A DNA stretch of 64,000 bases, taken from positions 372,001-436,000 of the forward strand of contig CAVQEZ010000005.1 in NCBI GenBank assembly GCA_963711635.1. Reading direction: 5' to 3'. Each line of letters opens with the position of its first letter. Within the stretch, counting starts at the first letter, position 1. Under the pieces are notes generated by a model. The model worked only from the letters and a program-made list of their open reading frames with translations, was not told the origin of the DNA and did not search any database. Shown here piece by piece: positions 14,839-23,533 of this stretch. The translations under genes and the position numbers were made by a program. Source of the stretch: CADEED01 sp963711635 (GTDB lineage Bacteria; Pseudomonadota; Gammaproteobacteria; Steroidobacterales; Steroidobacteraceae).

Positions 14839-15234
14839 TTAGTCTTTGATGCCGGCCCAGGCCAGGGCCTCTGCCCGTTCCCCGAACGAGAGATATTGGA
14901 TGATCTTGCCATTACGAAACACGAAGCCATCGGCAAATCGTCCGTCAATCCATTCGGTCGAGTCTTTCAGCCGGACCCGAGCATGCAGGTATACGACAAC
15001 CTTGTCGCCATTCACCAAGAACTTCTCGGGCTCGCAGGTCCCTTCGGCCCAACTCCCACGTCCTTTGCTGACGTGCTCTTGCACTTCCGCAATACCACGA
15101 TATGTACCGGCTGTTGGAAAGCCCTCAGGCTCAATGCGCACAATCGCCGGATCAAAATCCTTGGTGATGGCCTGCATGTCATTGCGGTTGATTGCGGCGA
15201 AGAATTGCTCGAGCGCTTCAATTGCAGTCTTCAT
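14839..15234 (-). CDS. SnoaL/NTF2-like protein
   Basis: A protein of about 131 residues starting MKTAIEALEQFFAAINRNDM. This helix, followed by FDPAIVRIEPEGFPTAGTYR, GIAEVQEHVSKG, and the end DGFVFRNGKIIQYLSFGER, matches the SnoaL-like alpha/beta-barrel family, which includes cyclases, isomerases and ligand binders. Two earlier in-frame starts exist but add an atypical leader. It is the only minus-strand gene among these accessory genes and is divergent from the cupin gene. Confidence 0.78.
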   Translation of the reverse strand: MKTAIEALEQFFAAINRNDMQAITKDFDPAIVRIEPEGFPTAGTYRGIAEVQEHVSKGRGSWAEGTCEPEKFLVNGDKVVVYLHARVRLKDSTEWIDGRFADGFVFRNGKIIQYLSFGERAEALAWAGIKD

Positions 15235-15255
15235 GAATCTCATTCTAGGCCACAC

Positions 15256-15624
15256 ATGAGCTCTGATACGACTCCTCCAATTTCCGGAAACGTTGCCGGC
15301 GCCTCAAAGGACACGCGCGGTTGGTTTCTTGGTCATTTCATGCCGGGTGATGGCAACCCACTCCGAACGTCTGAGCTGGAGCTGAAGTGGTATACCCATG
15401 CAAAGGGCGAGACGCGCAGTGAGTGGGCACCCGGCAATCCGGTCAAGACGCTCAATATTCTGGTCCGCGGCCACTTCGTCCTGCTTTTTCCGGATCGGGA
15501 GATCGCGCTCGCGGAGGAAGGAGACTTTGTGCTCTTTGGTCCAGGTGTGCCCCACTCTTATCGTTCGGAGCAGGAATCTCTGGTCCTGACGGTACGCTGG
15601 CCTTCGCTGCCGCCTGACAAATAG
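15256..15624 (+). CDS. Cupin-fold protein
   Basis: A 122-residue cupin-like protein: WYTHAKGETRSEWAPGNPVK, TLNILVRGHFVLLFPDREIAL, EGDFVLFGPGVPHSYRSE. The last segment matches the second cupin motif (G-D-x-x-x-x-P-x-x-x-H). Metal ligands in the first motif are incomplete. The end of the gene reads GCCTGACAAATAG, an attC left-core fragment (GCCTGAC at 15612-15618), and the stop abuts the stop of the next gene on the other strand. Confidence 0.72.
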   Translation: MSSDTTPPISGNVAGASKDTRGWFLGHFMPGDGNPLRTSELELKWYTHAKGETRSEWAPGNPVKTLNILVRGHFVLLFPDREIALAEEGDFVLFGPGVPHSYRSEQESLVLTVRWPSLPPDK

Positions 15625-16551
15625 CTAGCGGCAGGGTCCACCGAACGCGCCGCAGGAGCCGCGCATTCGCACGTCATAGTCGACGACCGCGATGTTCCGC
15701 ACGCCGCTCGGGCTCGTGGCTTTCAGGAAACCCCTCATCTGGAACGTCGTGTTATACCGCGGCTCCTGCAAATAGATGATCTTCACAGGGCCATCACCGA
15801 AGCCGAGTGTCATGCGCCAGCGGTACGCCACGCCAGGTTCCGTCGGGTTCACGGTGAGCGTTTGCGCCATCTCTTCGCGGCCCCCGGTGTGCGTCCACGC
15901 TACGGACGGAGGCTGCACCGCGGCCGCCTGCGACGCCAGCGTGTAAAGCAGGGAGTCCCAACCGGCGCGATCGTTGACGATGTCGCCGGCGTTGACCGTG
16001 GCCAGGAACTCATAGATGGTCGGCCGGCGTCCGGTATAGGCCAGATAAACGTTGTTGATCTGGGTAATCAGGCCCGGCGCGTACAAGGTCGTGCGCTCGG
16101 GAGTCGTCCCGCAGGTATCGGTCTCGATCCAGTACTGCTGCCACGCGCTGCGGGCGCGCGCATCGGTCTGCATGTTGTGCCGTGTGCGCGGCGTCGAGCC
16201 CCACGCTTTTACCGCCTCGTAGTATTCGAAGGCTGTAAACCGGCAGACGGCCCATCGAGGATCCAGCAACTCGTTGTAATTGTTGCAGGCGTTGCGCATG
16301 CCCTCGTAGAACGCCGAGTCGCATTGAGAGTAGTCCGCGCCGAGCTGCGTGTAGCACTTGTCGTGCGCATGGCAGGCCGGCGTGAAGTTGCTCTTGAAGA
16401 TCCCGACGTTCGGGAACCAATTTTCGGCGCCATGCGTGGAGCAGCCGTCGCCAATGCCATCGAGGCCGACCGCATTGCTGACTTCACAGATCTGCGCCAT
16501 GGCAGGCACGGAGCACAGGAACACGAGTGCGGCGAGTAGTTTGCGAAGCAT
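15625..16551 (-). CDS. Secreted phospholipase A2-like protein
   Basis: A 308-residue protein with a signal peptide (MLRKLLAALVFLCSVPAMAQ). The segment ACHAHDKCYTQLGADYSQC followed by DSAFYEGMRNACN matches the phospholipase A2 active-site helix: His-Asp dyad flanked by disulfide Cys, and the second helix Asp. The remaining 180 residues (PTIYEFLATVNAGDI, VAYRWRMTLGFGDGPV) form a C-terminal region I cannot assign. It may hydrolyse phospholipids outside the cell. Activity is inferred from the motif only. Confidence 0.72.
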   Translation of the reverse strand: MLRKLLAALVFLCSVPAMAQICEVSNAVGLDGIGDGCSTHGAENWFPNVGIFKSNFTPACHAHDKCYTQLGADYSQCDSAFYEGMRNACNNYNELLDPRWAVCRFTAFEYYEAVKAWGSTPRTRHNMQTDARARSAWQQYWIETDTCGTTPERTTLYAPGLITQINNVYLAYTGRRPTIYEFLATVNAGDIVNDRAGWDSLLYTLASQAAAVQPPSVAWTHTGGREEMAQTLTVNPTEPGVAYRWRMTLGFGDGPVKIIYLQEPRYNTTFQMRGFLKATSPSGVRNIAVVDYDVRMRGSCGAFGGPCR

Positions 16552-16687
16552 GGGTCCCTCCTTGAACAGTTCTCTGTCACGAGACCGGAAAATGTCACAG
16601 CGAGACCCGGACGGGCGTGCCGGTGGTCAGGTCAACGCAATAGGAGTAAGACGGTCGCGTGCAAATACTCGAGCCGAGAGGACAACC

Positions 16688-17140
16688 ATGCAGACAATCT
16701 ACGAAGCAGTAGGGGGTCGTGAAGGGCTGCTGAGATTGGCCGGCGCCTGGCACGCCCGGGTACTCGAGGACGAGGTGGTCAGCCACGCGTTCAGTCACGG
16801 CTACCATCCGCAGCACACCGAGCGCCTTGCTGCGTACTGGGCGGAGGCACTCGGCGGGCCAACGACTTACACCGAACAGTATGGTGGTGAAACCTCGGTC
16901 GTCCGGATGCATAGCGGCAACGGCCCGCATGAGGAAATGGATCAGCGCGCGATCGCCTGTTTCGATCTGGCACTGGAAGATATCGGGCTCGCGCGCGGCG
17001 ACCGTCTTTGGGGCGTGCTGCACGATTACTTCGCCTGGGCTACGACCACCACGATGGCTCGTTACCACCATTCTGCGGAGGATGTGCCGGATGGCCTGCG
17101 CATGCCGAAGTGGTCGTGGAACGGACTTGTCCAGGATTAG
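16688..17140 (+). CDS. Truncated haemoglobin, group II-like
   Basis: A 150-residue protein starting MQTIYEAVGGREGLLRLAGA. The segment FSHGYHPQHTERLAAYWAEALGGP is characteristic of group II truncated globins (the His in HPQH region and the WGGP-like turn). A C-terminal DGLRMPKWSWNG follows. These proteins bind haem and react with O2 or NO. It is followed after 8 bases by the lipocalin-like gene, preceded by GGAGG. Confidence 0.8.
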   Translation: MQTIYEAVGGREGLLRLAGAWHARVLEDEVVSHAFSHGYHPQHTERLAAYWAEALGGPTTYTEQYGGETSVVRMHSGNGPHEEMDQRAIACFDLALEDIGLARGDRLWGVLHDYFAWATTTTMARYHHSAEDVPDGLRMPKWSWNGLVQD

Positions 17141-17148
17141 GAGGAATC

Positions 17149-17643
17149 ATGTGGCGTCGTGTCTCTGTCCTTCTCGTCGTCACGTTCATCGGCAGCGGGG
17201 TCTCTGCTCAGAACGGGTCGCCAGCGGCCGGCATCCGCGGTGTGTGGAAGATTACAGAGTTGGCGTCGAGAGCCGCCGGCGCGGGCTGGGAAGTTCGTCC
17301 CACGCCATACCTGAGTCAGTACATCTTCACGGAGAAGCACTACAGCTACATGTATGTACTCGGGCCGAACCCGCGAAAGAAGTTTGCCGGCGATCCAAAC
17401 AAACCCACCGATGCGGAGAAAGCGGAGGCTTATAGCTCACTCGTCGCTGCAACAGGTGTCTATTCACTGTCGGGTAAGGCACTCACGCTGAATGCGCTCG
17501 TCCACAAGAACCCGAATGAGATGGCCGGAGTGACGCTGACTTATGCGGTTGACCTTGATGGCAACACACTGCGAATGGTGATCGCCAACCCGCCGTTCCT
17601 GCCTGGCCGTGAATGGCGCACCGTGCTCACGAGGGTAGAGTAG
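17149..17643 (+). CDS. Secreted lipocalin-like protein
   Basis: A 164-residue protein with a signal peptide (MWRRVSVLLVVTFIGSGVSAQ). The mature region starts GIRGVWKITELASR and has YSSLVAATGVYSLSGKALTL, resembling the lipocalin-like domain group of small bacterial proteins with a G-x-W strand. It has a good ribosome site (GGAGGAATC). It likely forms an operon with the globin and the following GNAT gene, which starts 5 bases after its stop. Confidence 0.65.
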   Translation: MWRRVSVLLVVTFIGSGVSAQNGSPAAGIRGVWKITELASRAAGAGWEVRPTPYLSQYIFTEKHYSYMYVLGPNPRKKFAGDPNKPTDAEKAEAYSSLVAATGVYSLSGKALTLNALVHKNPNEMAGVTLTYAVDLDGNTLRMVIANPPFLPGREWRTVLTRVE

Positions 17644-17648
17644 ACCTC

Positions 17649-18134
17649 GTGGTCGACGTCGTGCCGTTCACGCGAGCGTTGCAGGACGATGTGATCGAAC
17701 TGATCGTCACGATCCAGCAGGTTGAGTTTGGCTTCGATATCACGGCCGAGGACCAGCCAGACCTTCTTGGCGTTGAGGATTTCTACCAGACGGGAGCAGG
17801 TGGGTTCTGGGTGGCACTGGTAGATGGGAAACCAGTCGGGACTATCGCGCTGCGCGACATCGGCAACAGGCAGGGCGCCTTGCGCAAGATGTTCGTGAAG
17901 ATGGCGTATCGGGGAAGGGAGCATGGCGTGGCTGAAACGCTTCTTCGGACTCTGCTCAATTCCGCCAAGGCGGGCGGCATCGAAGAAGTCTTTCTGGGCA
18001 CGACGGAGAAATTCCTTGCGGCGCATCGCTTCTACGAGAAGCACGGCTTTGTTCGGGTCGCTCCGCGCGAACTGCCGGCGGCCTTTCCGCGAATGGCGCT
18101 CGATACGCGGTTCTACAAGCTGGCGCTCGCATGA
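17649..18134 (+). CDS. GNAT family N-acetyltransferase
   Basis: A 161-residue GNAT protein with GTG start at 17649. Motifs are FWVALVDGKPVGTIALRDI, LRKMFVKMAYRGREHGVAET (acetyl-CoA loop, with R-G-R-E-H-G instead of the usual R-G-x-G-x-G/A), and FLAAHRFYEKHGFVRV. It is the third gene of a tight plus-strand set. The substrate is unknown. Confidence 0.82.
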   Translation: MVDVVPFTRALQDDVIELIVTIQQVEFGFDITAEDQPDLLGVEDFYQTGAGGFWVALVDGKPVGTIALRDIGNRQGALRKMFVKMAYRGREHGVAETLLRTLLNSAKAGGIEEVFLGTTEKFLAAHRFYEKHGFVRVAPRELPAAFPRMALDTRFYKLALA

Positions 18135-18185
18135 GCCACACTTGCGTGCCATCGCTTCCGGACGTTTCGCCGGCCATCTTCGCTG

Positions 18186-19427
18186 TCAGTGCTGGCGCGA
18201 CCGGCGGCCTTCGTACGTGATGGCTTCGTTCCGGAACAGCAACGCGAACAGCACCATGACGACCGCGGCGAACACGGCCGGATAGACCCAGATCCGAAAC
18301 CAGTCGTGCTGGCCGTTGACGTTGAAGTGATCGGATGATCGCGCCGGCGACGGAAAAGCCAATCAGCATTCCGACGCCGTAGGTCGCGAGCGTGATCATG
18401 CCTTGCGCGGCGCTGCGGTAGTGCTCGCCGGCTTTCGAGTCGGTGTAGATCTGGCCCGAGACGAAGAAGAAGTCGTAGCAGATGCCGTGCAATGCGATGC
18501 CGATGATCAGCAGCGCGGAAATGTTGTCCTGCGCCGCCATAGGCGAACAGCACGTAGCGAACCGCCCAGGCGAGCATTCCGAGCAGCAGCGTCTTCTTGA
18601 TGCCGAAGCGCAGCAGGAAGACGGGCAACAGCAACATGAACGCGACTTCCGACATCTGGCCGATGGTCAGTTTGCCGGTGGCATTGGTGGTGCCGATCTC
18701 GGTCAGGAACGGGCTGGCATTCTGGTAGTAGAAGGCCAGGGGAATGCAGATCAGCACCGACGAGACGAAGAACACGACGAAGTTCGCGGTCACGCAGCAG
18801 CTTCAGCGCATCGAGACCGAGAGCGGCGCGCAGCGAGAACCCGCCCGAGCCGGCGGCCGTGGGCGGCGTGGCGGGCAGGGTCAGGCTGAAAATCGCCGAG
18901 CAGCAGCGACATCACCGCGCCCATCAGGAACGTATTGCGCAGCGCGCCGCTCGCGACCGCTTCCTGCGAATCCCAATGGAATACGAAACTGATCACGAGT
19001 CCGGCGACGATCCAGCCGACCGTGCCCCACACGCGCACCAGCGAGAACTGCCGCGACGGATCCGTGAGCTGGCGGAACGAGATCGAGTTGACCAGCGCCA
19101 GCGTCGGCATGTACGCGATCATGTACGCGAGCACATAGGGATAGAACTGCGCGAAGTCCTGCGCCCGGAACATCTGGTACATCAGCAGCGCGCCCACGAG
19201 ATGCAGCACCGCGAGGATGCGCTCGGCGTTGAAATAGCGATCGGCGATCAGCCCGATGATGAACGGCGCGATGATCGCGCCCCACGACTGCGTGGAGAAT
19301 GCGAGCCCGGTCTGCGCGCCGCTCGCCTGGAAGTTCGCGCCGAGAAACGTTCCCAGCGTGACGAACCAGCAGCCCCAGATGAAGAACTGCAGGAACATCA
19401 TCACGCTCAGCGCGCGGCCATGATCAT
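18186..19427 (-). CDS. MFS sugar/nucleoside symporter, NupG-like (frameshifted)
   Basis: Twelve-helix-type transporter pieces lie in alternating frames: MMFLQFFIWGCWFVTLGTFL, GLIADRYFNAERILAVLHLV, ISFRQLTDPSRQFSLVRVWG, MLLLPVFLLRFGIKKTLLLG, GIALHGICYDFFFVSGQIYT and GMITLATYGVGMLIGF. At least four indels are needed (near 19405, 18890, 18535 and 18325). The ATG at 19427 overlaps the stop of the isomerase gene (TCATGA), which indicates co-translation. It probably imports a carbohydrate that the isomerase processes. It is either an indel-rich assembly or a decayed gene; every segment is well conserved, which favours the former. Confidence 0.75.
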
Positions 19428-20667
19428 GACCGATACGCTTCGCGGCCGTCGCCCTGGATCGGAATCTTCTGCGCCGCCATCACTTCATGCTGCAGCGCGA
19501 ACATCGCGGCGGCGGCTTCGTCGATCGCTTTCACGAACGCGAGCGAGCCCTTTCAATATCGGTGCGAGCCGCGACTTGTCCTGGATGCGCGCCGGCGGGT
19601 ACTCGTGCTCCACCACTAGATAGGTGTCCGCCGGATCGATCGACAGCAACTCGCGCGCGGCGAGCTGGTGGTCGAGCCAATCGACGGTGCGATTCTGCAG
19701 ATAGGCGAGGGGATCGTGGCGCGCCGTGCCGGGGAGCTCGTGTTCGGCGAGCACCACCTGCTTCTTCCAGGCATTGGCCGCGTCCGCGGGATTGGGCGAC
19801 GGCTTGCCATTGATCCAGTCGCCGCGGTTCATCGTCTGGCCGCCGTAGCCCCAGGCCGATACGCCGCGGGAGTCGACGACCTGTCCCTTCACGTGGAAGC
19901 CGCCGATCAGGAAGCCATAGCCCTCGTCTTTCAGGTACTGGAACAACGAGCGCGTGTCCTGCCCCATCAGGATGGCGTGCGACGGGTCGTAGTGAATGCG
20001 GAACTGATCACCGACGCCGTGCTTCTCGCAGATGCGATGCAGGGCGATCCACGGACCCGGCGCGTACGCGATGTTGTTGTGCCAGCGGTCGAGCACGTTC
20101 CAGCCCGGCATCGGGCATTGCTCGACGCGGTAGGTGAGGCCGCGCGCCTTGGCTTCCTTGAGCAAGGGGATGAACTACTTCCTCGAACATGACGAGGTTC
20201 TCGTCCATCTCGAGCTTGATGTTGCGGCCGACGAATCCGCACACCGCGTTGGCGCCTAGCAGCGCGGCGGCATCGAACACGCGCAGCATGAAGTCGTGTT
20301 TGTGTTTGCGTGCGGTCGGATCGTCCACGAGCATGTTGTCGAAGTAGCCGAGGTCGGAGAGACCGACGCCCGTGGCCTTCATCGCCTTCAGCACGCGCGC
20401 CGCCCGGTTCTTGTCGAAGGGCGCCCGCAGGTCGAGCGTGTTGGCCACCGGGTCGAGCATCGCCTCCTCGGGCACATCGCTCAGGGTGGGATGCAGCGCG
20501 GCGGAGAGCTGGATGTTCGGCGAACCGATGTCGCGCGCGAACTCCAGCCATTCCTCGATCGCGAGGTCCGGATCGGGGTCGCGCCGATCGCGCGGTGTCA
20601 GCTCCTGAAACGCGGCGGTCAGTACGCTGAGCTTCATCGGCCGGGGAGCGAAGTCTCGGATGGTCAT
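19424..20667 (-). CDS. Sugar phosphate isomerase/epimerase-like TIM barrel (frameshifted)
   Basis: A protein of about 410 residues of the xylose isomerase-like barrel family: MKLSVLTAAFQELTPRDRRD, IQLSAALHPTLSDVPEEAML, VGLSDLGYFDNMLVDDPTAR, YRVEQCPMPGWNVLDRW, FRIHYDPSHAILMGQD and GFLIGGFHVKGQVVDSRG. The Glu, Asp, His and Glu metal ligands of the family are represented. Frameshifts occur near 20175 and 19550. Start 20667 or 20637 are both possible. It is followed directly by the transporter gene. Confidence 0.78.
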
Positions 20668-20733
20668 GGTTCCATGCTCGTTCAAGTGAAGTAGGATTGC
20701 CCAAGCATAAGGTAGTCACTGGGACTGAGGTCA

Positions 20734-21306
20734 ATGCGGGTCATCTTTATCCACGGTCCTGCGGCATCCGGCAAACATACGATCGGCTCGCACCTCAGCC
20801 GTCTGACGGGCCTGCCCCTTTTCCACAACCACATCGCCGTGGATGCCGCGCTGTCGCTTTTCGAGTTCGGGACTGAAGGCTTCAAGAACGTGCGTGCTGC
20901 GGTCTGGCGGGCCGTGTTCCGGGAGGCGGCACGATCCAGCCGCTCGTTCATCTTTACTTTCCACCCCGAAGCGAGTGTCGACCCGGGTCTCGTCACCGAG
21001 CTCGTGGACTTGATCGAGTCGGCAGGAGCCAACGTGTTGTTCATCGAGCTCTCGTGTACGCCCGAATCAGTCCTCGAGCGCCTCGGCAACTCAAGTCGTG
21101 CCAAGTTCAAAAAGTTGACTGACCCAATTCTCTATCAGCGACTGGAGGAACAAGGCGCCTTTGCATTTCCACCGCTCCCGGCCGCCTTCATGCGCATTGA
21201 CACAAACGAGCTCACTCCGGAAGCAGCCGCGAAGCGGCTGGCGGAAGCCATCGAGAACGCTGCGACGACGCCTGACAAATCGCGGAGTCACACGCGTGGG
21301 ATATAA
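20734..21306 (+). CDS. P-loop nucleotide kinase-like protein (cassette-type)
   Basis: A 190-residue protein with the Walker A motif GPAASGKHT at residues 8-16, then LSRLTGLPLFHNHIAVDAAL and LFIELSCTPESVLERLGNSS, LID-like (R-x-K-F-K-K). It resembles shikimate or gluconate kinase-like ATPases; the substrate is unknown. The C-terminus (TPDKSRSHTRGI) is encoded by an attC left half, so the gene arrived as a cassette. Confidence 0.75.
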   Translation: MRVIFIHGPAASGKHTIGSHLSRLTGLPLFHNHIAVDAALSLFEFGTEGFKNVRAAVWRAVFREAARSSRSFIFTFHPEASVDPGLVTELVDLIESAGANVLFIELSCTPESVLERLGNSSRAKFKKLTDPILYQRLEEQGAFAFPPLPAAFMRIDTNELTPEAAAKRLAEAIENAATTPDKSRSHTRGI

Positions 21307-21322
21307 GTTGCCAGCGCCAAGA
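21267..21322 (+). repeat. attC left-part remnant
   Basis: GCCTGACAAATCGCGGAGTC then CACGCGTGGGATATAAGTTG aligns with the left two-thirds of the array attC (core, AAATCGC, ACGCGTGAAAGATAAAGTGC). No right core is visible before the next gene. Confidence 0.65.
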
Positions 21323-21344
21323 CTGCCGAATCACGAGGATTTCA

Positions 21345-21926
21345 ATGCAACCGCTCTACCGACGCCTGCTCGTTCGATCCCTGGCGTGGCTGACACCCTT
21401 GTTCTTGTTCTCATCTGTTGCCGGGGCTCAATCAGCAAACCCATTTGTTCCGAAAGACTTCGACGTTCCCGCGATTCTGGAAACCAAGGAGTTTCGTTTG
21501 CGGATGCTGACGGTCAATGACGTGGTAAAGGACTACGACGCAGTCATGACGAGTGTTGAGCACCTCAAGACGGTCTGGCCCGGCAGCTCCTGGCCCGAGG
21601 GCCTTACATTCGAGCAAGATTTGATTGATCTGGGGTGGCACCAAAAAGAGTTTCAGAGGCGCCGTTCTTTTGCGTACACGGTCGTCACGCCGTCGGAATC
21701 ACAAGTCACCGGATGCGTGTACATCAACCCGACTCCGAAGCGTGGGTATGACGCCGTGGTATTCCTCTGGGCGCGGCAAAGCGAGCTCAAAGCGGGGCTC
21801 GAGACACGGCTGTACGCCGCGGTTCGCGAATGGATTGCAAAGGAGTTTCCGTTCAAGAAGGTCGCGTATCCCGGGCGCGATATTGAATGGGACGCTTGGC
21901 AGAGTATTCCCGATGAGAAGCGCTGA
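21345..21926 (+). CDS. Exported GNAT-like acetyltransferase-fold protein
   Basis: A 193-residue protein that begins with a signal peptide (SLAWLTPLFLFSSVAGAQSA). It continues as a GNAT-like domain: FRLRMLTVNDVVKDYDAVMT, FAYTVVTPSESQVTGCVYIN, YDAVVFLWARQSELKAGLE, REWIAKEFPF. The acetyl-CoA loop is not the standard Q-x-x-G-x-G. A GNAT fold with a secretion signal is unusual because acetyl-CoA is cytosolic. It may be a non-catalytic or repurposed domain, or the real start may lie downstream. Confidence 0.65.
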   Translation: MQPLYRRLLVRSLAWLTPLFLFSSVAGAQSANPFVPKDFDVPAILETKEFRLRMLTVNDVVKDYDAVMTSVEHLKTVWPGSSWPEGLTFEQDLIDLGWHQKEFQRRRSFAYTVVTPSESQVTGCVYINPTPKRGYDAVVFLWARQSELKAGLETRLYAAVREWIAKEFPFKKVAYPGRDIEWDAWQSIPDEKR

Positions 21927-21994
21927 TCGCCCCCTGCTCACGCCTGACGGTATGGGCCAGCCGGGTGCGCGGGCCAACCTCCTTGGTACACGTG

Positions 21995-22751
21995 ATGGTG
22001 CTACCTAACACTTCGTCGATCCTGCGCGAACGGCCTTTGTCGGCGCCGTTCCTCGCCGCCGCGGCGCTCATGCTTGTGCTGAAGGTCCTGTTTGATCTTC
22101 AGCCACAAGACTTCCCTTTACGAGATCAGGCTTCGGCCTTCGCGTGGCCCGCGGTGCTCCTGGCGCTCAGCCTTGCCTTTGCTGGGCGCTTTGCGGAACG
22201 CAGTCTGGGATGGCCCTGGATTCCGGGCGACGGTACATTGGCGCGCGCCGGATTGCTCTACGCCAGCATCGCAGGAGCAGTGTATGGCGTGATCACGATC
22301 GCGCAGTTTTCGCTCACCCAAGGGGCTCACCCGCTCGCGGAATCCGAATGGGCGCATGTGCCGCTGCCCTGGTCTGTACCGTTCTACCTATACGGCACTC
22401 TATTTCTCGAGTTCGTTCTCCGCCTTGGATGCCTGACGATCCTCACCTGGGGCCTGTATGTCGTGCTGCTGCGGCGCAGGCTACCGAACACCGTCTTCTG
22501 GAGCGTCAACATCCTTGTTTCGCTCTTTGAAATCTGGCCATATCTCGCGCGCGACATTGATCGAGAACGACTGGCTGAGTGTCGTGGCAACTCCGGTTCA
22601 ACCGCTTTTCCTCTCCAATGTGTTCGAGGGCTGGCTGCTCCGTCGATATGGATGGCTAGCCCCCATCGTGTTCAGGGCCGTGTTCTACCTGTTGTGGCAT
22701 GTTCTCTTCGGCGGCATGGCGAAGCCGCTCTTCATCAATGAGAGCGCCTGA
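21995..22751 (+). CDS. CPBP-like polytopic membrane protein (frameshifted)
   Basis: About eight hydrophobic segments (FLAAAALMLVLKVLFDL; FAWPAVLLALSLAFAGRF; SIAGAVYGVITIAQF; FWSVNILVSLFEIWPYL). The last part, FRAVFYLLWHVLFGG, resembles the Arg and His motifs of CPBP intramembrane proteases, but the EExxxR motif is not evident. A frame change near 22560 is needed to reach the natural stop at 22751. The first codons (VLPNTSSIL) resemble read-through of an attC left core (CCTAACACTTCG). Confidence 0.5.
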
Positions 22752-22815
22752 TAAAAAGCATCAGGCCAAGACCGCTGCAGTCGCGGCGTTCGGCCCAACC
22801 GTTGGCGGCCGCGGA
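22738..22815 (+). repeat. Degenerate attC-like sequence
   Basis: It begins GCGCCTGATAAAAAGCATCA and ends with CCCAACCGTTGGCGGC. Spacing (about 75 bases) and end sequences fit a mutated attC with GCCTGAT and GTTGGCG cores. The interior no longer matches the array signature. Confidence 0.4.
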
Positions 22816-22824
22816 GTCCGCGCG

Positions 22825-23190
22825 TTGACGGTCACAGCCACTTGCCACTGCGGTGCCGTGCGGGTTCACGTTACTCGAGCGCCACGGACCGTGACCAGAT
22901 GTAACTGTTCGATTTGTCGTCGTTACGGTGCACTCTGGGCCTACTTCAGCACCGCGTCGATACGAGTCGAAGCTCCGCGCGGCGGTCTCTCCAGCTATTC
23001 CTGGAGGCGGAAGGTGCGTTTGTACTTTCGTTGCAAGCAATGTGGTTGCGTCACACACTACAAGTACAGAAAGACCGGTCGCGGATATCCCATTGCGGTA
23101 AATGCAAATAACTTCGAGCCGGCCGTACTGCGGGGCGTTCGAATCAGGGAACTCGATGGTGCGTCGACGTGGACCTGGAAGTACACCTGA
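22825..23190 (+). CDS. GFA-like zinc-binding protein 2
   Basis: A protein of about 121 residues with the GFA-family Cys pattern: TATCHCGAVR, CNCSICRRYGALWAY, FRCKQCGCVTHY. Start TTG 22825 is chosen because it gives the standard short leader (LTVTATCHCGAV); upstream sequence is the attC-like remnant. It has the same fold as the gene at 14010 but differs in much of the sequence, so it is not a recent duplicate. Confidence 0.78.
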   Translation: MTVTATCHCGAVRVHVTRAPRTVTRCNCSICRRYGALWAYFSTASIRVEAPRGGLSSYSWRRKVRLYFRCKQCGCVTHYKYRKTGRGYPIAVNANNFEPAVLRGVRIRELDGASTWTWKYT

Positions 23191-23257
23191 CTGCCCAATG
23201 CCGCGAAACCTCACAAACCCTGGCAGGAATGATCTTGCTGGCGCGAAAAGTAGGGCG

Positions 23258-23431
23258 TTAAACCGGTGGATCTTTGGCGCGAGTTCGTGACACCGCCATC
23301 ATGATCCCAAGGCCTGCAACGATCAGGCACGCGATCACGACGTAGGTCACCGCGAGTCCGGCCGTGATGAGGCCCCATGCGATGCCACCGATGAGCACCG
23401 CCAACCCGAAGATGTACAGGGCAAATGACAT
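23258..23431 (-). CDS. Small two-helix membrane protein
   Basis: A 57-residue protein, MSFALYIFGLAVLIGGIAWG then VTYVVIACLIVAGLGIMMAV, with a basic C-terminus. ATG 23431 is preceded by GGAG. Similar small inner-membrane proteins are common, with unknown function. Confidence 0.65.
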   Translation of the reverse strand: MSFALYIFGLAVLIGGIAWGLITAGLAVTYVVIACLIVAGLGIMMAVSRTRAKDPPV

Positions 23432-23533
23432 GGGAGACTCCGTTAGATGGCTGAAATCATACGGACGCGATGTGCGCTTGCTCATCGAAGGAATGCCAGG
23501 CTTTTCGTAAGCCCGCTCCTACCCTGGACACGG

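Noticed and set aside
18403..20694. Several long plus-strand frames with Arg- and Glu-rich translations.
   Set aside because: They are antisense shadows of the transporter and isomerase genes, typical of GC-rich DNA.
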